From Candidatus Propionivibrio dominans (GTDB lineage: Bacteria > Pseudomonadota > Gammaproteobacteria > Burkholderiales > Rhodocyclaceae): a DNA stretch of 64,000 nt. A model generated the notes under the pieces. The model saw only the letters and a list, made by a program, of their open reading frames with translations. It ran no database searches and had not been told where the DNA came from. Position numbers and translations under genes: made by a program. The stretch lies in NCBI GenBank assembly GCA_016709335.1, contig JADJNC010000060.1, positions 186,001-250,000 on the forward strand, in the 5' to 3' direction. Shown here piece by piece: positions 1-7,827 of this stretch; the first letter of the stretch is position 1; each line of letters opens with the position of its first letter.

Positions 1-325
1 GTTGCAACAGTATCGCGACGAATACGCCATTCGTTTTCGGCAGGCCGCGCAAAACGGGCTGGTGCAGCGCGAATGGCACAATTATCAGGAGTTTCTCAGC
101 CGTCTGGACGAAGCCATTGACACCCAGCTCAAGACGGTTGCGCTCCAGGAACAGCACACAGCCGCCGGCCAGACCCACTGGCAGCAAAATCGGAAGAAGC
201 TGATGGCCTTCGATACGCTTTCAGTACGCCACTACGCCAGCGAAAGCGCGCTGGAACTCAAACGCGAACAAAAAACCCAGGATGAATTTGCTGCACGTGG
301 CAATAACGACAAGGAGTCCGATTGA
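1..325 (+). CDS. fliJ: Flagellar export protein FliJ (5'-truncated by window edge)
   Basis: This is the C-terminal part (about 107 residues) of FliJ, the soluble stalk-like coiled-coil protein of the flagellar type III export apparatus that links the FliI ATPase to the FlhA gate and helps chaperones cycle. The visible part is highly charged and helical, rich in Gln, Glu, Lys and Arg, as expected for an antiparallel coiled coil. It ends in an acidic/basic tail. FliJ proteins are usually about 145-150 residues, so roughly 40 residues lie to the left of the window. It is followed by fliK in the usual betaproteobacterial order. Identification rests mainly on composition and position. Confidence 0.8.
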   Translation, partial: LQQYRDEYAIRFRQAAQNGLVQREWHNYQEFLSRLDEAIDTQLKTVALQEQHTAAGQTHWQQNRKKLMAFDTLSVRHYASESALELKREQKTQDEFAARGNNDKESD

Positions 326-443
326 TCCCGCTACCGGGACTCTGACTTTCCCTTGTCATTTCCGGATTTGATCCTGGAAAATCGACATGACGAACCTGAG
401 GCCTTTGAGTGTTTCAAACTCGAAAAGACTACGGACTACCGGA

Positions 444-459
444 TGGCACAAAGATTGCT
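444..459 (+). promoter_or_regulatory. Sigma-54 (RpoN) promoter upstream of fliK
   Basis: The sequence TGGCAC-AAAGA-TTGCT matches the -24/-12 consensus TGGCAC-N5-TTGCW exactly, with the invariant GG and GC ten bases apart. It lies in the non-coding gap between fliJ and fliK, 35 bases before the fliK start. It implies RpoN-dependent, activator-driven transcription of fliK-fliR, as in the sigma-54 flagellar hierarchies of Pseudomonas and Vibrio. No activator gene is in the window. Confidence 0.8.
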
Positions 460-494
460 CTAAGCAGAGCAACACTTAGCAGCAAGGAAAGCCC

Positions 495-1511
495 ATGTCC
501 GTGACCATTGTTTCGACGCTGCCCGCACCGCCGCAGTCCACCGTCAGCGAAAATGCTCCGATCAGCGATAGCGCAGCATCTGGAGACGACTTTGCCAGCT
601 TGCTGCTGGGTCAGTTAGCGCCGATTGCGCCGGAAAGCCTCCCCGAGAACACAGTACAAAAGGATCTGCCTGATGACTCGGCACCGGGCGATGCCGCCTC
701 ACTGCTGGCCGCACTGGGGCTGGTGGCGCAGAAGCCGGGGGGTAACATGGACAACTCGCCGCCTGATATCGGCAAGATCGACAGGACTGCATCAGACGCA
801 CCGAGCGGACTACAAACAACAGCGGGCGTTGGGCAGAGCCTCAAAGCTGAAGGCAAGGCCGAGTCTATGAGTGCTGGCCCGGCACTGACCGGAATAACGG
901 GTGCCGATGACAAACCGGCAAGATTTGCCGTCCCCCTCCTGGTTGCGCCAAGTGCTGAGCCGGTAATGGCCAAAACCATTTTGGCCGAGACCCTGCCGAA
1001 TACTATTTCGGAACCCGCCGGCAATACTCCCGTCAATGCTCACAACCTCCCGATTAACCGTGATCTGGCGCTCCCCCTTTCAACCCCGGTCCGTGAGCAA
1101 AACTGGTCTGTGGATTTTGCTCAGAAGATCGTGTGGCTCGCCACCAACGACAAACAGACCGCGCAACTTACCCTAAACCCGCCGCACATGGGGCCGATAG
1201 AGATATCGTTGAACATTGATAAGGGTAATGCCAGCGCATCCTTTGTTTCAGCAAACGCGGAAGTTCGGGATGCGATTGAAACGGCGTTGCCCAGATTGCG
1301 CGAAATGTTTGCCAGCGCCGGAATCGAGCTGGGACAGGCCAATGTCAGTGCCGAGTCGTTCAGGCAGCAACCCGGAAGCGGGGAGGGACAGCGAAGTTCA
1401 TCCCGATGGGTTGCCGATAACGCTATACTTGGCGCAGATTCGGCTGGTTCACTTTCAGCCAGGGCGTTTTCTGCGCAGCATGGCAATGGGCTGGTTGATA
1501 TTTTCGCCTGA
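495..1511 (+). CDS. fliK: Flagellar hook-length control protein FliK
   Basis: FliK is a secreted molecular ruler that measures the hook and switches the export gate (through FlhB) from rod/hook to filament substrates. The protein has 338 residues. The first 190 or so are low-complexity, rich in Ala, Pro, Ser and Gly, typical of the poorly conserved ruler region. The C-terminal third contains the Flg_hook domain with the family signature L-N-P-P-x-x-G-x-I-E-I, followed by the helical segment with R-E-M-F-A-x-A-G-I-E-L. The ATG start is preceded by AAGGAAAG at good spacing. It heads a plus-strand run to fliR, behind a sigma-54 promoter. Confidence 0.92.
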   Translation: MSVTIVSTLPAPPQSTVSENAPISDSAASGDDFASLLLGQLAPIAPESLPENTVQKDLPDDSAPGDAASLLAALGLVAQKPGGNMDNSPPDIGKIDRTASDAPSGLQTTAGVGQSLKAEGKAESMSAGPALTGITGADDKPARFAVPLLVAPSAEPVMAKTILAETLPNTISEPAGNTPVNAHNLPINRDLALPLSTPVREQNWSVDFAQKIVWLATNDKQTAQLTLNPPHMGPIEISLNIDKGNASASFVSANAEVRDAIETALPRLREMFASAGIELGQANVSAESFRQQPGSGEGQRSSSRWVADNAILGADSAGSLSARAFSAQHGNGLVDIFA

Positions 1512-1605
1512 TCGTCTTGCCCGGAGTCCTGGCGATTTCATGCATGAGCATCAGCCAGAATTCAGCGCTGAATAATGGAATTCAAAACAAGAGGGGGTTT
1601 CGCAG

Positions 1606-2151
1606 ATGGCCAGGGATGCCAAACCTGAAGCAGAGGTCGCTGAAGTTGCACCACCAAAAAAGAGCAAGAAGCTGCTGATTATCGTTGCTGCCGCCCTGGT
1701 GCTGGTTCTCGCACTTGGCGTCGGCGGCATCATCATCTGGAAGAAGATGCATAGCGCTCAGGAAGCCGATGACGGAGAAGTGGCTACCGAACAAGTAAAA
1801 TCCGGCAAGAAGAAAGGCGCCAAGGAAGTAGCGCCGGTTTATGTTGCGCTTGACGCGTTTACCGTCAATCTTGTTCCCGAGACTGGAGATCAGTTTCTGC
1901 AACTGATGATTTCGGTCGAAGTCGAGGATTCGCATGTGGGTGACAAACTCAAGATGTACACTCCAAAATTGCGTAATGATGTGATGATGCTTCTGTCCGG
2001 CAAAAAGGCCTCCGAATTGATTACCAAGGAGGGCAAGGAAACCCTGGCCAACGAAGTTCGTGGCCTGATGAATGGAATTCTTGATCCGGGCGCCAAGGGA
2101 AGCGAAGGCCCGGTCAGGGAAGTGTTATTTACCTCGTTCATCATTCAATAA
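1606..2151 (+). CDS. fliL: Flagellar basal body-associated protein FliL
   Basis: FliL is a single-pass inner-membrane protein that surrounds the stator units at the basal body and supports torque. The 181-residue product has a short basic cytoplasmic start, one transmembrane helix at about residues 24-46 (rich in L, V, A, I, G and ending in IIIWKKM), a charged linker, and a periplasmic domain with the family-typical stretch A-L-D-A-F-T-V-N-L near residue 85. The start is preceded by a purine-rich GAGGGGG. It ends 6 bases before fliM, so the two are surely co-transcribed. Confidence 0.93.
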   Translation: MARDAKPEAEVAEVAPPKKSKKLLIIVAAALVLVLALGVGGIIIWKKMHSAQEADDGEVATEQVKSGKKKGAKEVAPVYVALDAFTVNLVPETGDQFLQLMISVEVEDSHVGDKLKMYTPKLRNDVMMLLSGKKASELITKEGKETLANEVRGLMNGILDPGAKGSEGPVREVLFTSFIIQ

Positions 2152-2157
2152 CCGGAC

Positions 2158-3162
2158 ATGGCGACCGACTTTCTTTCCCAGGACGAGGTTGACGCACTAC
2201 TCAAGGGTGTCAGCGGTGAGTCCGACGAGCCTGAAATCTCTGATGACGGCGACGGTGCAGTTCGTGCCTACAACCTGGGAACACAGGAACGCATCGTCCG
2301 TGGGCGCATGCCGACGCTCGAACTCATCAACGAACGATTCTCCCGTTACCTGCGCATTGGCCTGTTCAATTACATGCACCGCGCAACCGAGATTTCGGTC
2401 GGTCCGATCCGTGTCCAGAAATACAGCGAATTCATCCGCAATCTGGTGGTGCCGACCAACCTCAATCTGGTCGCTGCCAAGCCGCTTCGTGGCACCTCGC
2501 TGTTCGTTCTTGATCCCAATCTTGTTTTTCTCGTCGTCGACAACATGTTTGGTGGCGACGGCCGCTTCCATACACGAGTAGAAGGTCGCGATTTCACGCC
2601 GACTGAACAACGCATCATTCAGGGGCTACTGAATGTCGTGTTCAAGGAGTACTCACGTGCATGGAAACCGGTGTTCGACATTTCCTTTGAATACATCCGC
2701 TCAGAGATGAACTCGCAGTTCGCCAATATTGCGACCCCATCGGAAATCATTATTTCGACGACATTCTCGCTGGAGTTTGGCGGAACGGTAGCCGATATGC
2801 ACATCTGCTTTCCTTACTCGATGGTCGAACCGATTCGCGACCTGCTCTACAGTTCGATGCAAAGCGATCAGTTGTCATCGGATCAACGCTGGATCATCAT
2901 GCTGCGCAAACAACTGAAAGATGCTGAAGTCGAAATCGCCGCCCAAATCGCCACAACAACGGTCACACTAGGCCAGATCCTGAAAATGAAGACTGGCGAC
3001 ATCATTCCGATCGACATTCCGGAGAACATCGTCGCCAGTGTCGATGACATTCCGCTGATGGAATGCCGCTATGGTCAGCAGGGCGGTCAATACGCACTCA
3101 AGATCGAACGATTCATAACGCCTGAGAGCGAGGATATCGCTCAGGGAGGACAGAATGGCTGA
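2158..3162 (+). CDS. fliM: Flagellar motor switch protein FliM
   Basis: FliM is the C-ring subunit that binds phosphorylated CheY and sets rotation direction. The 334-residue product begins with the conserved CheY-binding peptide (L-S-Q-D-E-V-D-A-L-L), then the middle CheC-like domain (about 45-230), which includes GGDGR, and a C-terminal SpoA-like domain (about 250-325) that pairs with FliN. Length and domain order are standard. The last 8 bases overlap the start of fliN, suggesting translational coupling. Confidence 0.97.
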   Translation: MATDFLSQDEVDALLKGVSGESDEPEISDDGDGAVRAYNLGTQERIVRGRMPTLELINERFSRYLRIGLFNYMHRATEISVGPIRVQKYSEFIRNLVVPTNLNLVAAKPLRGTSLFVLDPNLVFLVVDNMFGGDGRFHTRVEGRDFTPTEQRIIQGLLNVVFKEYSRAWKPVFDISFEYIRSEMNSQFANIATPSEIIISTTFSLEFGGTVADMHICFPYSMVEPIRDLLYSSMQSDQLSSDQRWIIMLRKQLKDAEVEIAAQIATTTVTLGQILKMKTGDIIPIDIPENIVASVDDIPLMECRYGQQGGQYALKIERFITPESEDIAQGGQNG

Positions 3163-3592
3163 CCAGACAGAAAATGGCGAAAGCCCGAACGTTGCGGAAA
3201 CAAGCGCAGAAGATGATTGGGCGGCAGCAATGGCCGAGCAAGCCATTGCCGAGGCGGCGCCCGCAGCCAGTGCGCAGGCCGCACAGATATTTCCCGCCTT
3301 TGGCGAGACTGACGGCAAAGCGTCGATGATGAACGAGCTCGACATGATTCTGGATATCCCGGTTCAGATCGCCGTCGAACTGGGCCGCACCAAGATCACC
3401 ATCAAGAATCTTCTGCAGCTTGCCCACGGCTCGGTGGTTGAACTTGACGCGATGGCCGGCGAACCGATGAGCGTTTTTGTCAATGGAACACTGATCGCCC
3501 AAGGCGAAGTGGTGGTGGTCAACGACAAATTCGGCATCCGTCTCACCGACATCATCACCCCCTCCGAGCGAATGCGAAAAGTCGGGCGATGA
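3155..3592 (+). CDS. fliN: Flagellar motor switch protein FliN
   Basis: FliN forms the base of the C-ring, helps switching and docks the FliH-FliI ATPase complex. The 145-residue product has an acidic, Ala-rich N-terminal half and a C-terminal SpoA domain: D-I-P-V-Q-I-A-V-E-L-G-R-T, then L-L-x-L-x-x-G-S-V-V-E-L-D, then F-G-I-R-L-T-D-I. It overlaps fliM by 8 bases, and a GGAGG lies just before its ATG inside fliM. Confidence 0.97.
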   Translation: MADQTENGESPNVAETSAEDDWAAAMAEQAIAEAAPAASAQAAQIFPAFGETDGKASMMNELDMILDIPVQIAVELGRTKITIKNLLQLAHGSVVELDAMAGEPMSVFVNGTLIAQGEVVVVNDKFGIRLTDIITPSERMRKVGR

Positions 3593-3660
3593 GAGGTCCA
3601 TTCAGTTGATTTTAACAAGCATCGAGGTTTCACCTTACGCTCGCATGCTTTAAGATAGTG

Positions 3661-3679
3661 GCCAGAATCCCTACTGGCC
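3661..3679. promoter_or_regulatory. Small inverted repeat between fliN and fliO
   Basis: GGCCAG and CTGGCC form perfect 6-bp arms around an 8-base loop, just before the predicted TTG start of fliO and inside the 94-base fliN-fliO gap. There is no T-tract, so a classical terminator is unlikely. It could modulate fliO translation or processing of the fli mRNA, but this is a guess from structure alone. Confidence 0.3.
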
Positions 3680-3686
3680 GACTGAC

Positions 3687-4136
3687 TTGATCCGACAATC
3701 CAGATTTTCACCACGATGCACCTGCGGCGTCTGCGCTCTGGTGCTCTCTGTGCTGTCTGATTACTCGTTTGCACAAGCCTCGGCTGTTGAGGTGCCTGGA
3801 GTCCCCGCTGCAGCGATACTGGAAATGCTGCTCGGCCTGACGCTGATCATCGGCATCCTGTTCTTTGGCGCTTACTTTTTACGCAAGCTGAATGGCGGAA
3901 GAAGTTTTGGCAATAGCGGCCCCTTGCGCATCGTCGGCGGGTTGATGATCAGTACCCGGGAGCGAATCGTACTGATTGAGGTCGGCGACACATGGATTGT
4001 GGTCGGCATTGCCCCGGGGCAGATCAAAACGCTGCACACGCTTCCGAAGGGGGAGCTTGCCGCGACCAGCAGCGGCGAACGGCCTTTTGGCCAGTGGTTG
4101 AAGCAGATCAGCGAGCGCAATAATGAAAACAAGTAG
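3687..4136 (+). CDS. fliO: Flagellar biosynthesis protein FliO
   Basis: FliO is a membrane scaffold that helps assemble the FliP5-FliR export-gate core. The open frame gives 149 residues: a hydrophobic start possibly acting as signal sequence, a transmembrane helix at about residues 44-65 ([13 protein letters not shown]), then a cytoplasmic part with the family pattern [17 protein letters not shown]. The start is uncertain: the frame opens with TTG, and no good ribosome site or in-frame ATG is nearby. It overlaps fliP by 14 bases. Confidence 0.85.
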   Translation: MIRQSRFSPRCTCGVCALVLSVLSDYSFAQASAVEVPGVPAAAILEMLLGLTLIIGILFFGAYFLRKLNGGRSFGNSGPLRIVGGLMISTRERIVLIEVGDTWIVVGIAPGQIKTLHTLPKGELAATSSGERPFGQWLKQISERNNENK

Positions 4137-4884
4137 GCGTACCCGCTGCATCACACTACTCATCCTGCTCTTCCTGGTCTCCCCGCTGGCGGCGTGGGCA
4201 CAGGCCGGCGGTCTGCCGGCTCTGACCAGCACACCCGGCGCCGGTGGCAGCCAGACCTACACGCTCTCCATCCAGACGCTGCTCACGCTAACGGCACTGA
4301 CCTTCATTCCAGCCGCGCTGTTGATGATGACCAGTTTTACCCGCATCATCATCGTGCTCTCCTTGTTACGACATGCACTGGGCACGCAAACCTCGCCGCC
4401 CAATCAGGTGCTGGTCGGTCTCGCGCTGTTCCTGACCTTTTTCATCATGTCACCGGTACTCGACAAGATTTATGTCGACGCCTACCAGCCGCTCTCCGAG
4501 AACCGTATCTCTTTTGTTCAGGCGGTCGAACGCGGTGCAGTGCCGCTACGCAGCTTCATGCTGAAACAGACACGCGAAGCCGACATTGGCCTGTTTGCGC
4601 GACTGGCCAAGCTGCCCACGCTTGAGTCGGCTAACGATATTCCGATGCGCGTCCTGATTCCTGCCTTTGTCACCAGCGAGCTGAAAACCGCCTTCCAGAT
4701 CGGGTTCATCATTTTCATTCCCTTCCTGATCATCGACATGGTGGTGGCCAGTGTGCTGCTCTCGATGGGCATGGTGATGATGTCGCCGGTGATCGTATCG
4801 ATGCCCTTCAAGCTGATGCTCTTTGTTCTGGTTGATGGCTGGCATCTGCTGCTGGGTTCGCTGGTCATGAGTTTCGCGACATGA
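4123..4884 (+). CDS. fliP: Flagellar export gate protein FliP
   Basis: FliP forms the pentameric core of the flagellar type III export channel. The 253-residue product has a cleavable signal peptide (about 1-26, ending A-W-A-Q-A) and transmembrane helices in the usual two groups. Signature segments include [16 protein letters not shown] near residues 67-82, [15 protein letters not shown] near residue 90, and the C-terminal S-M-G-M-V-M-M-S-P. It sits between fliO and fliQ and shares an ATGA stop/start overlap with fliQ. Confidence 0.97.
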   Translation: MKTSRRTRCITLLILLFLVSPLAAWAQAGGLPALTSTPGAGGSQTYTLSIQTLLTLTALTFIPAALLMMTSFTRIIIVLSLLRHALGTQTSPPNQVLVGLALFLTFFIMSPVLDKIYVDAYQPLSENRISFVQAVERGAVPLRSFMLKQTREADIGLFARLAKLPTLESANDIPMRVLIPAFVTSELKTAFQIGFIIFIPFLIIDMVVASVLLSMGMVMMSPVIVSMPFKLMLFVLVDGWHLLLGSLVMSFAT

Positions 4885-5150
4885 CGCCCGAACTGGTCAT
4901 GAACATTGGCCGGCAGGCCATCGAGATGACGCTGGTGCTGTCCGGGCCCTTGCTGCTGGCCGCCCTGGTCATTGGCCTGATCGTCAGCATCTTTCAGGCC
5001 GCAACCCAGATCAATGAGCAAACGCTCTCTTTCGTCCCGAAACTGGTGGGGATGTTCATTGTGCTTATCCTGGCCGGCCCCTGGATGCTGCAAATGATGG
5101 TTGACTACATCCGGCGGCTGTTCGAGAGCATTCCCCAGCTCATCGGCTAG
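4881..5150 (+). CDS. fliQ: Flagellar export gate protein FliQ
   Basis: FliQ is a small (89 residues) two-helix membrane subunit that packs around the FliP5-FliR1 gate. Two hydrophobic hairpin helices are visible (about residues 15-38 and 52-75), with the family pattern [18 protein letters not shown] between them. The start overlaps the fliP stop, so translation is coupled. Length is exactly typical. Confidence 0.97.
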   Translation: MTPELVMNIGRQAIEMTLVLSGPLLLAALVIGLIVSIFQAATQINEQTLSFVPKLVGMFIVLILAGPWMLQMMVDYIRRLFESIPQLIG

Positions 5151-5156
5151 CCGGCG

Positions 5157-5936
5157 ATGATCAGCTTCACATCGGCCGAAATCAACGCCTGGGTCGTCGC
5201 CTTTTTTTTCCCGCTGGCGCGCATCCTGGCGCTCCTTGCTTCCGCACCCCCATTCAACAATATCGGGCTGCCAACGCGAGTGCGTCTTGTGCTCGGCCTC
5301 GCCATCGCTATCGCCATCACCCCGGTGCTGCCAAAAATCCCCGCCGTCGATCCGGCCTCCGGACTGGGACTGCTGATCCTCGCACAACAACTGGTCATTG
5401 GTTTCGCTTTGGGGTTTTCCCTGCGCCTTGTGTTTAGCGACGTTGACCTGGCGGGAAACGCCATCAGCAACCTGATGGGGATAGGCTTCGCAACCTCTTT
5501 TGACCCGCAGAGTGCTGCCCAGACTCCGGTAATTTCAGAGTTCCTTGGCATGCTCGCCTTGCTGACTTTCATGGCCATCAATGGCCATCTCATGGTCATC
5601 GCCACACTGACGCAAAGCTTTAGCGTCCTTCCCATCGGAACGGCAAGCCTCGCAAATGCAAGCTGGTTGAACATCGCCAATGCAGGAGGAATAATATTTT
5701 CTTACGCAGTTTTATTGTCTCTACCGGTTCTTGTAGCGCTGTTGATCACCAACATTGCCCTCGGCGTACTGGTGCGAGTGGCACCTCAGCTCAATCTCTT
5801 TGCCATCGGCTTTCCGGTCACCATTTTGCTGGGCTTTGCCGCACTGCTGGTGAGCATGACGCATCTGAGTGCGCCGCTGCAACAAATGTTCGAGTTCGGA
5901 TTGCAGTCGATGCTGGGCTACTTTGTAATCAAATAG
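5157..5936 (+). CDS. fliR: Flagellar export gate protein FliR
   Basis: FliR completes the export-gate core with FliP and FliQ. The 259-residue protein is almost entirely hydrophobic, with about six to eight membrane-embedded helices, and shows conserved features such as R-x-x-A-L-L-A-S-A-P-P-F near residues 21-32 and the G-x-x-F-D-P-Q segment near residue 120. It ends the plus-strand fli run. The next gene is convergent, with only a 19-base gap and no obvious terminator. Confidence 0.96.
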   Translation: MISFTSAEINAWVVAFFFPLARILALLASAPPFNNIGLPTRVRLVLGLAIAIAITPVLPKIPAVDPASGLGLLILAQQLVIGFALGFSLRLVFSDVDLAGNAISNLMGIGFATSFDPQSAAQTPVISEFLGMLALLTFMAINGHLMVIATLTQSFSVLPIGTASLANASWLNIANAGGIIFSYAVLLSLPVLVALLITNIALGVLVRVAPQLNLFAIGFPVTILLGFAALLVSMTHLSAPLQQMFEFGLQSMLGYFVIK

Positions 5937-5955
5937 CACCCCGACTGGAAATACG

Positions 5956-6504
5956 CTAGCGCCGCACTGCGGCTGGGATCTGCGTCTTTACAAGCTGGAT
6001 CGTACCCTCCGAGACACGGTGCGTCAGCGGGGTGCTTGACTCGATTCCCTCGGTGTAATCCAGAATACGATAGCCGGCGTAACCCCTTTCGCGCTGAAGC
6101 TGTAATGCTCGGCGCTTGATAATCTGGATCGACTCACCGTCACCACCGGTTCTGAAGCTCTTGGCGGTTAGCGCGAAATAGTAGGTATCCTGGTTAAGCG
6201 GCCTTTCCTTGATGGTCCAATTGGGTGCCAGGGGATCGTAAATGATGTAAAGCAATGCGGCATTGCCCGCAGGGATTGTTGGCACAGCCATACCCAAGGC
6301 CGTTGATGGAAGCCCGAATACACCTATGGCAGTTGCCCCGACAGCGGTCTCGGCCGAGATTTCGATACTTGGCGTCACTTCCAGCGCAGGCTGGGTACGA
6401 AGGTCACCGGTAAAGGTATTGACCGTACTGACTTTGCCTATCGGTTCATATCCGGTGCACGCGCTTAGAAATAACAAACTTGCCACTACCACGAAGATTC
6501 GCAT
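5956..6504 (-). CDS. Predicted outer-membrane lipoprotein of unknown function
   Basis: I do not recognise the family. The 182-residue product begins M-R-I-F-V-V-V-A-S-L-L-F-L-S-A-C, a clear lipoprotein signal with the lipobox L-S-A-C, so it should be lipidated after cleavage; the +2 residue is Thr, compatible with outer-membrane sorting. The mature part is mixed alpha/beta with no motif I can name. ATG at 6504 is chosen because GAGAAG precedes it; GTG at 6516 would put four residues before the signal. It follows flgL almost without gap and so is probably transcribed at the tail of the flg operon. A flagellar role is not shown. Confidence 0.75.
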   Translation of the reverse strand: MRIFVVVASLLFLSACTGYEPIGKVSTVNTFTGDLRTQPALEVTPSIEISAETAVGATAIGVFGLPSTALGMAVPTIPAGNAALLYIIYDPLAPNWTIKERPLNQDTYYFALTAKSFRTGGDGESIQIIKRRALQLQRERGYAGYRILDYTEGIESSTPLTHRVSEGTIQLVKTQIPAAVRR

Positions 6505-6512
6505 GTCGCTTC

Positions 6513-7817
6513 TCACAGGTAATTGAACAGACTCAAACCGCTGATCTGCACAAACGACTTCTGCGCAGCTTCCAGATAGGTTTTTTGCAAAGTAAAATCG
6601 GAGATCGCCTTGGCATAATCCAGATCCTGAAGCTTGGACAAGCTTGACTGATACTGGATGTCCAGATCACTTGACGTATCACCCAGCGAGTCCAGTTCGC
6701 GCAATCGTGTACCGACAGTAGCCTGTACGCGACTGACATTGTCAAACGCCTGATCAAGATTGGTCAGTTGACCGCCAAGCGCATTGGCATATTCGCTTGT
6801 TGTATAGCTTGCTGATCCAACCGTCGAGCGCAGGATGCCGATCAGATTCTGCATCGTCTGGAACAGACTCTGACTGCTACTCGGTTTGATTTTAAATGTG
6901 TCGCCGTCCGCTGGCTGCCCCTGCACGACGACCTGGGCGCCAAAATCCACCCCCCCGGCAGTCACCAAAGGTATGGCTTGCCCTGGAGTAAAGGGTTGAA
7001 GCGCACTCAGCCCCCCAACAGGATCGTAAAGACCATAGTTCATAACGCCAGCAACCGGTGAGAAACGAATCTCAACCGGCTGGCCGGCGAGGGGATTATT
7101 GACGGCAGCTTGCCACTTCGTTTGATCCAGCACAGACCCGGCGTCTATGGTCGCACTTCCCTTGTTGATTCCGACTGGCGCCACAATATTCCCGCCGGTT
7201 TGGGCGACAAAGGTTCCATTCCCCGTCCTGGCATTCATGAACACATCGCTACCGGCCACATTGACGGCGATCTGCCGGGACGCTGAGACCTGCAGCAGGC
7301 GCTCGCCAGCATCGCCAAAATATCCGACGGGTGATGTGCTTGACGGGGGCACGGCGGGAAGCGCGGCATTGATGGCAAAAGGCCGTGTCGCCCCCTGGTA
7401 ACCGGAGAACAGGTAATCGCCCGATCCATTCTGACTGTTGGCAATGCCGAGCATTTCACTTAGACGGGATTCAAGCTCGGTGGCGATCGTCTGTCGATCA
7501 GAATTATTTAGGGTACCGGTATTACCCGCTTGTACAACCCGTTCTCTCACATTCTGCAGCAGATCGGTCAAGGAACTCAGTTGGCTGTCGACCAACCCCA
7601 ACTGGCTGCCGGCATTACCCTGGTTTTCCACCTGTTGCGCATTCACTTCCAGTGACTGGGTGACAATCAATGCCTGTGCCGCTGCGACAGGATCATCCTC
7701 CGGCGTGAGCACACGGCGACCGGTCGACAACTGGTTCTGCAGCTTGTATAAAGCGCTTTGATTGCGCTGGATGTTAAGTGCGCCGGCGTCATAAATTTGA
7801 CTCGTACTGATACGCAT
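6513..7817 (-). CDS. flgL: Flagellar hook-filament junction protein FlgL
   Basis: FlgL (HAP3) forms the second junction zone between hook and filament. The start M-R-I-S-T-S-Q-I-Y is used because AGGGAG lies 6 bases upstream and the family begins this way; the open frame runs further upstream, but those 51 codons are the shadow of flgK. The 434-residue product has the flagellin-like N-terminal coil (L-x-x-L-Q-N-Q-L-S-T-G-R-R-V near residue 25), a variable middle, and a C-terminal flagellin-like coil with D-L-D-Y-A-K-A-I. It lies 10 bases after flgK. Confidence 0.95.
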   Translation of the reverse strand: MRISTSQIYDAGALNIQRNQSALYKLQNQLSTGRRVLTPEDDPVAAAQALIVTQSLEVNAQQVENQGNAGSQLGLVDSQLSSLTDLLQNVRERVVQAGNTGTLNNSDRQTIATELESRLSEMLGIANSQNGSGDYLFSGYQGATRPFAINAALPAVPPSSTSPVGYFGDAGERLLQVSASRQIAVNVAGSDVFMNARTGNGTFVAQTGGNIVAPVGINKGSATIDAGSVLDQTKWQAAVNNPLAGQPVEIRFSPVAGVMNYGLYDPVGGLSALQPFTPGQAIPLVTAGGVDFGAQVVVQGQPADGDTFKIKPSSSQSLFQTMQNLIGILRSTVGSASYTTSEYANALGGQLTNLDQAFDNVSRVQATVGTRLRELDSLGDTSSDLDIQYQSSLSKLQDLDYAKAISDFTLQKTYLEAAQKSFVQISGLSLFNYL

Positions 7818-7827
7818 GGAATTCTCC

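Noticed and set aside
4518..5390. Long minus-strand open frame opposite fliP-fliQ-fliR
   Set aside because: It is a shadow of three well-conserved plus-strand genes, with His/Gln/Asp-rich low-complexity composition.
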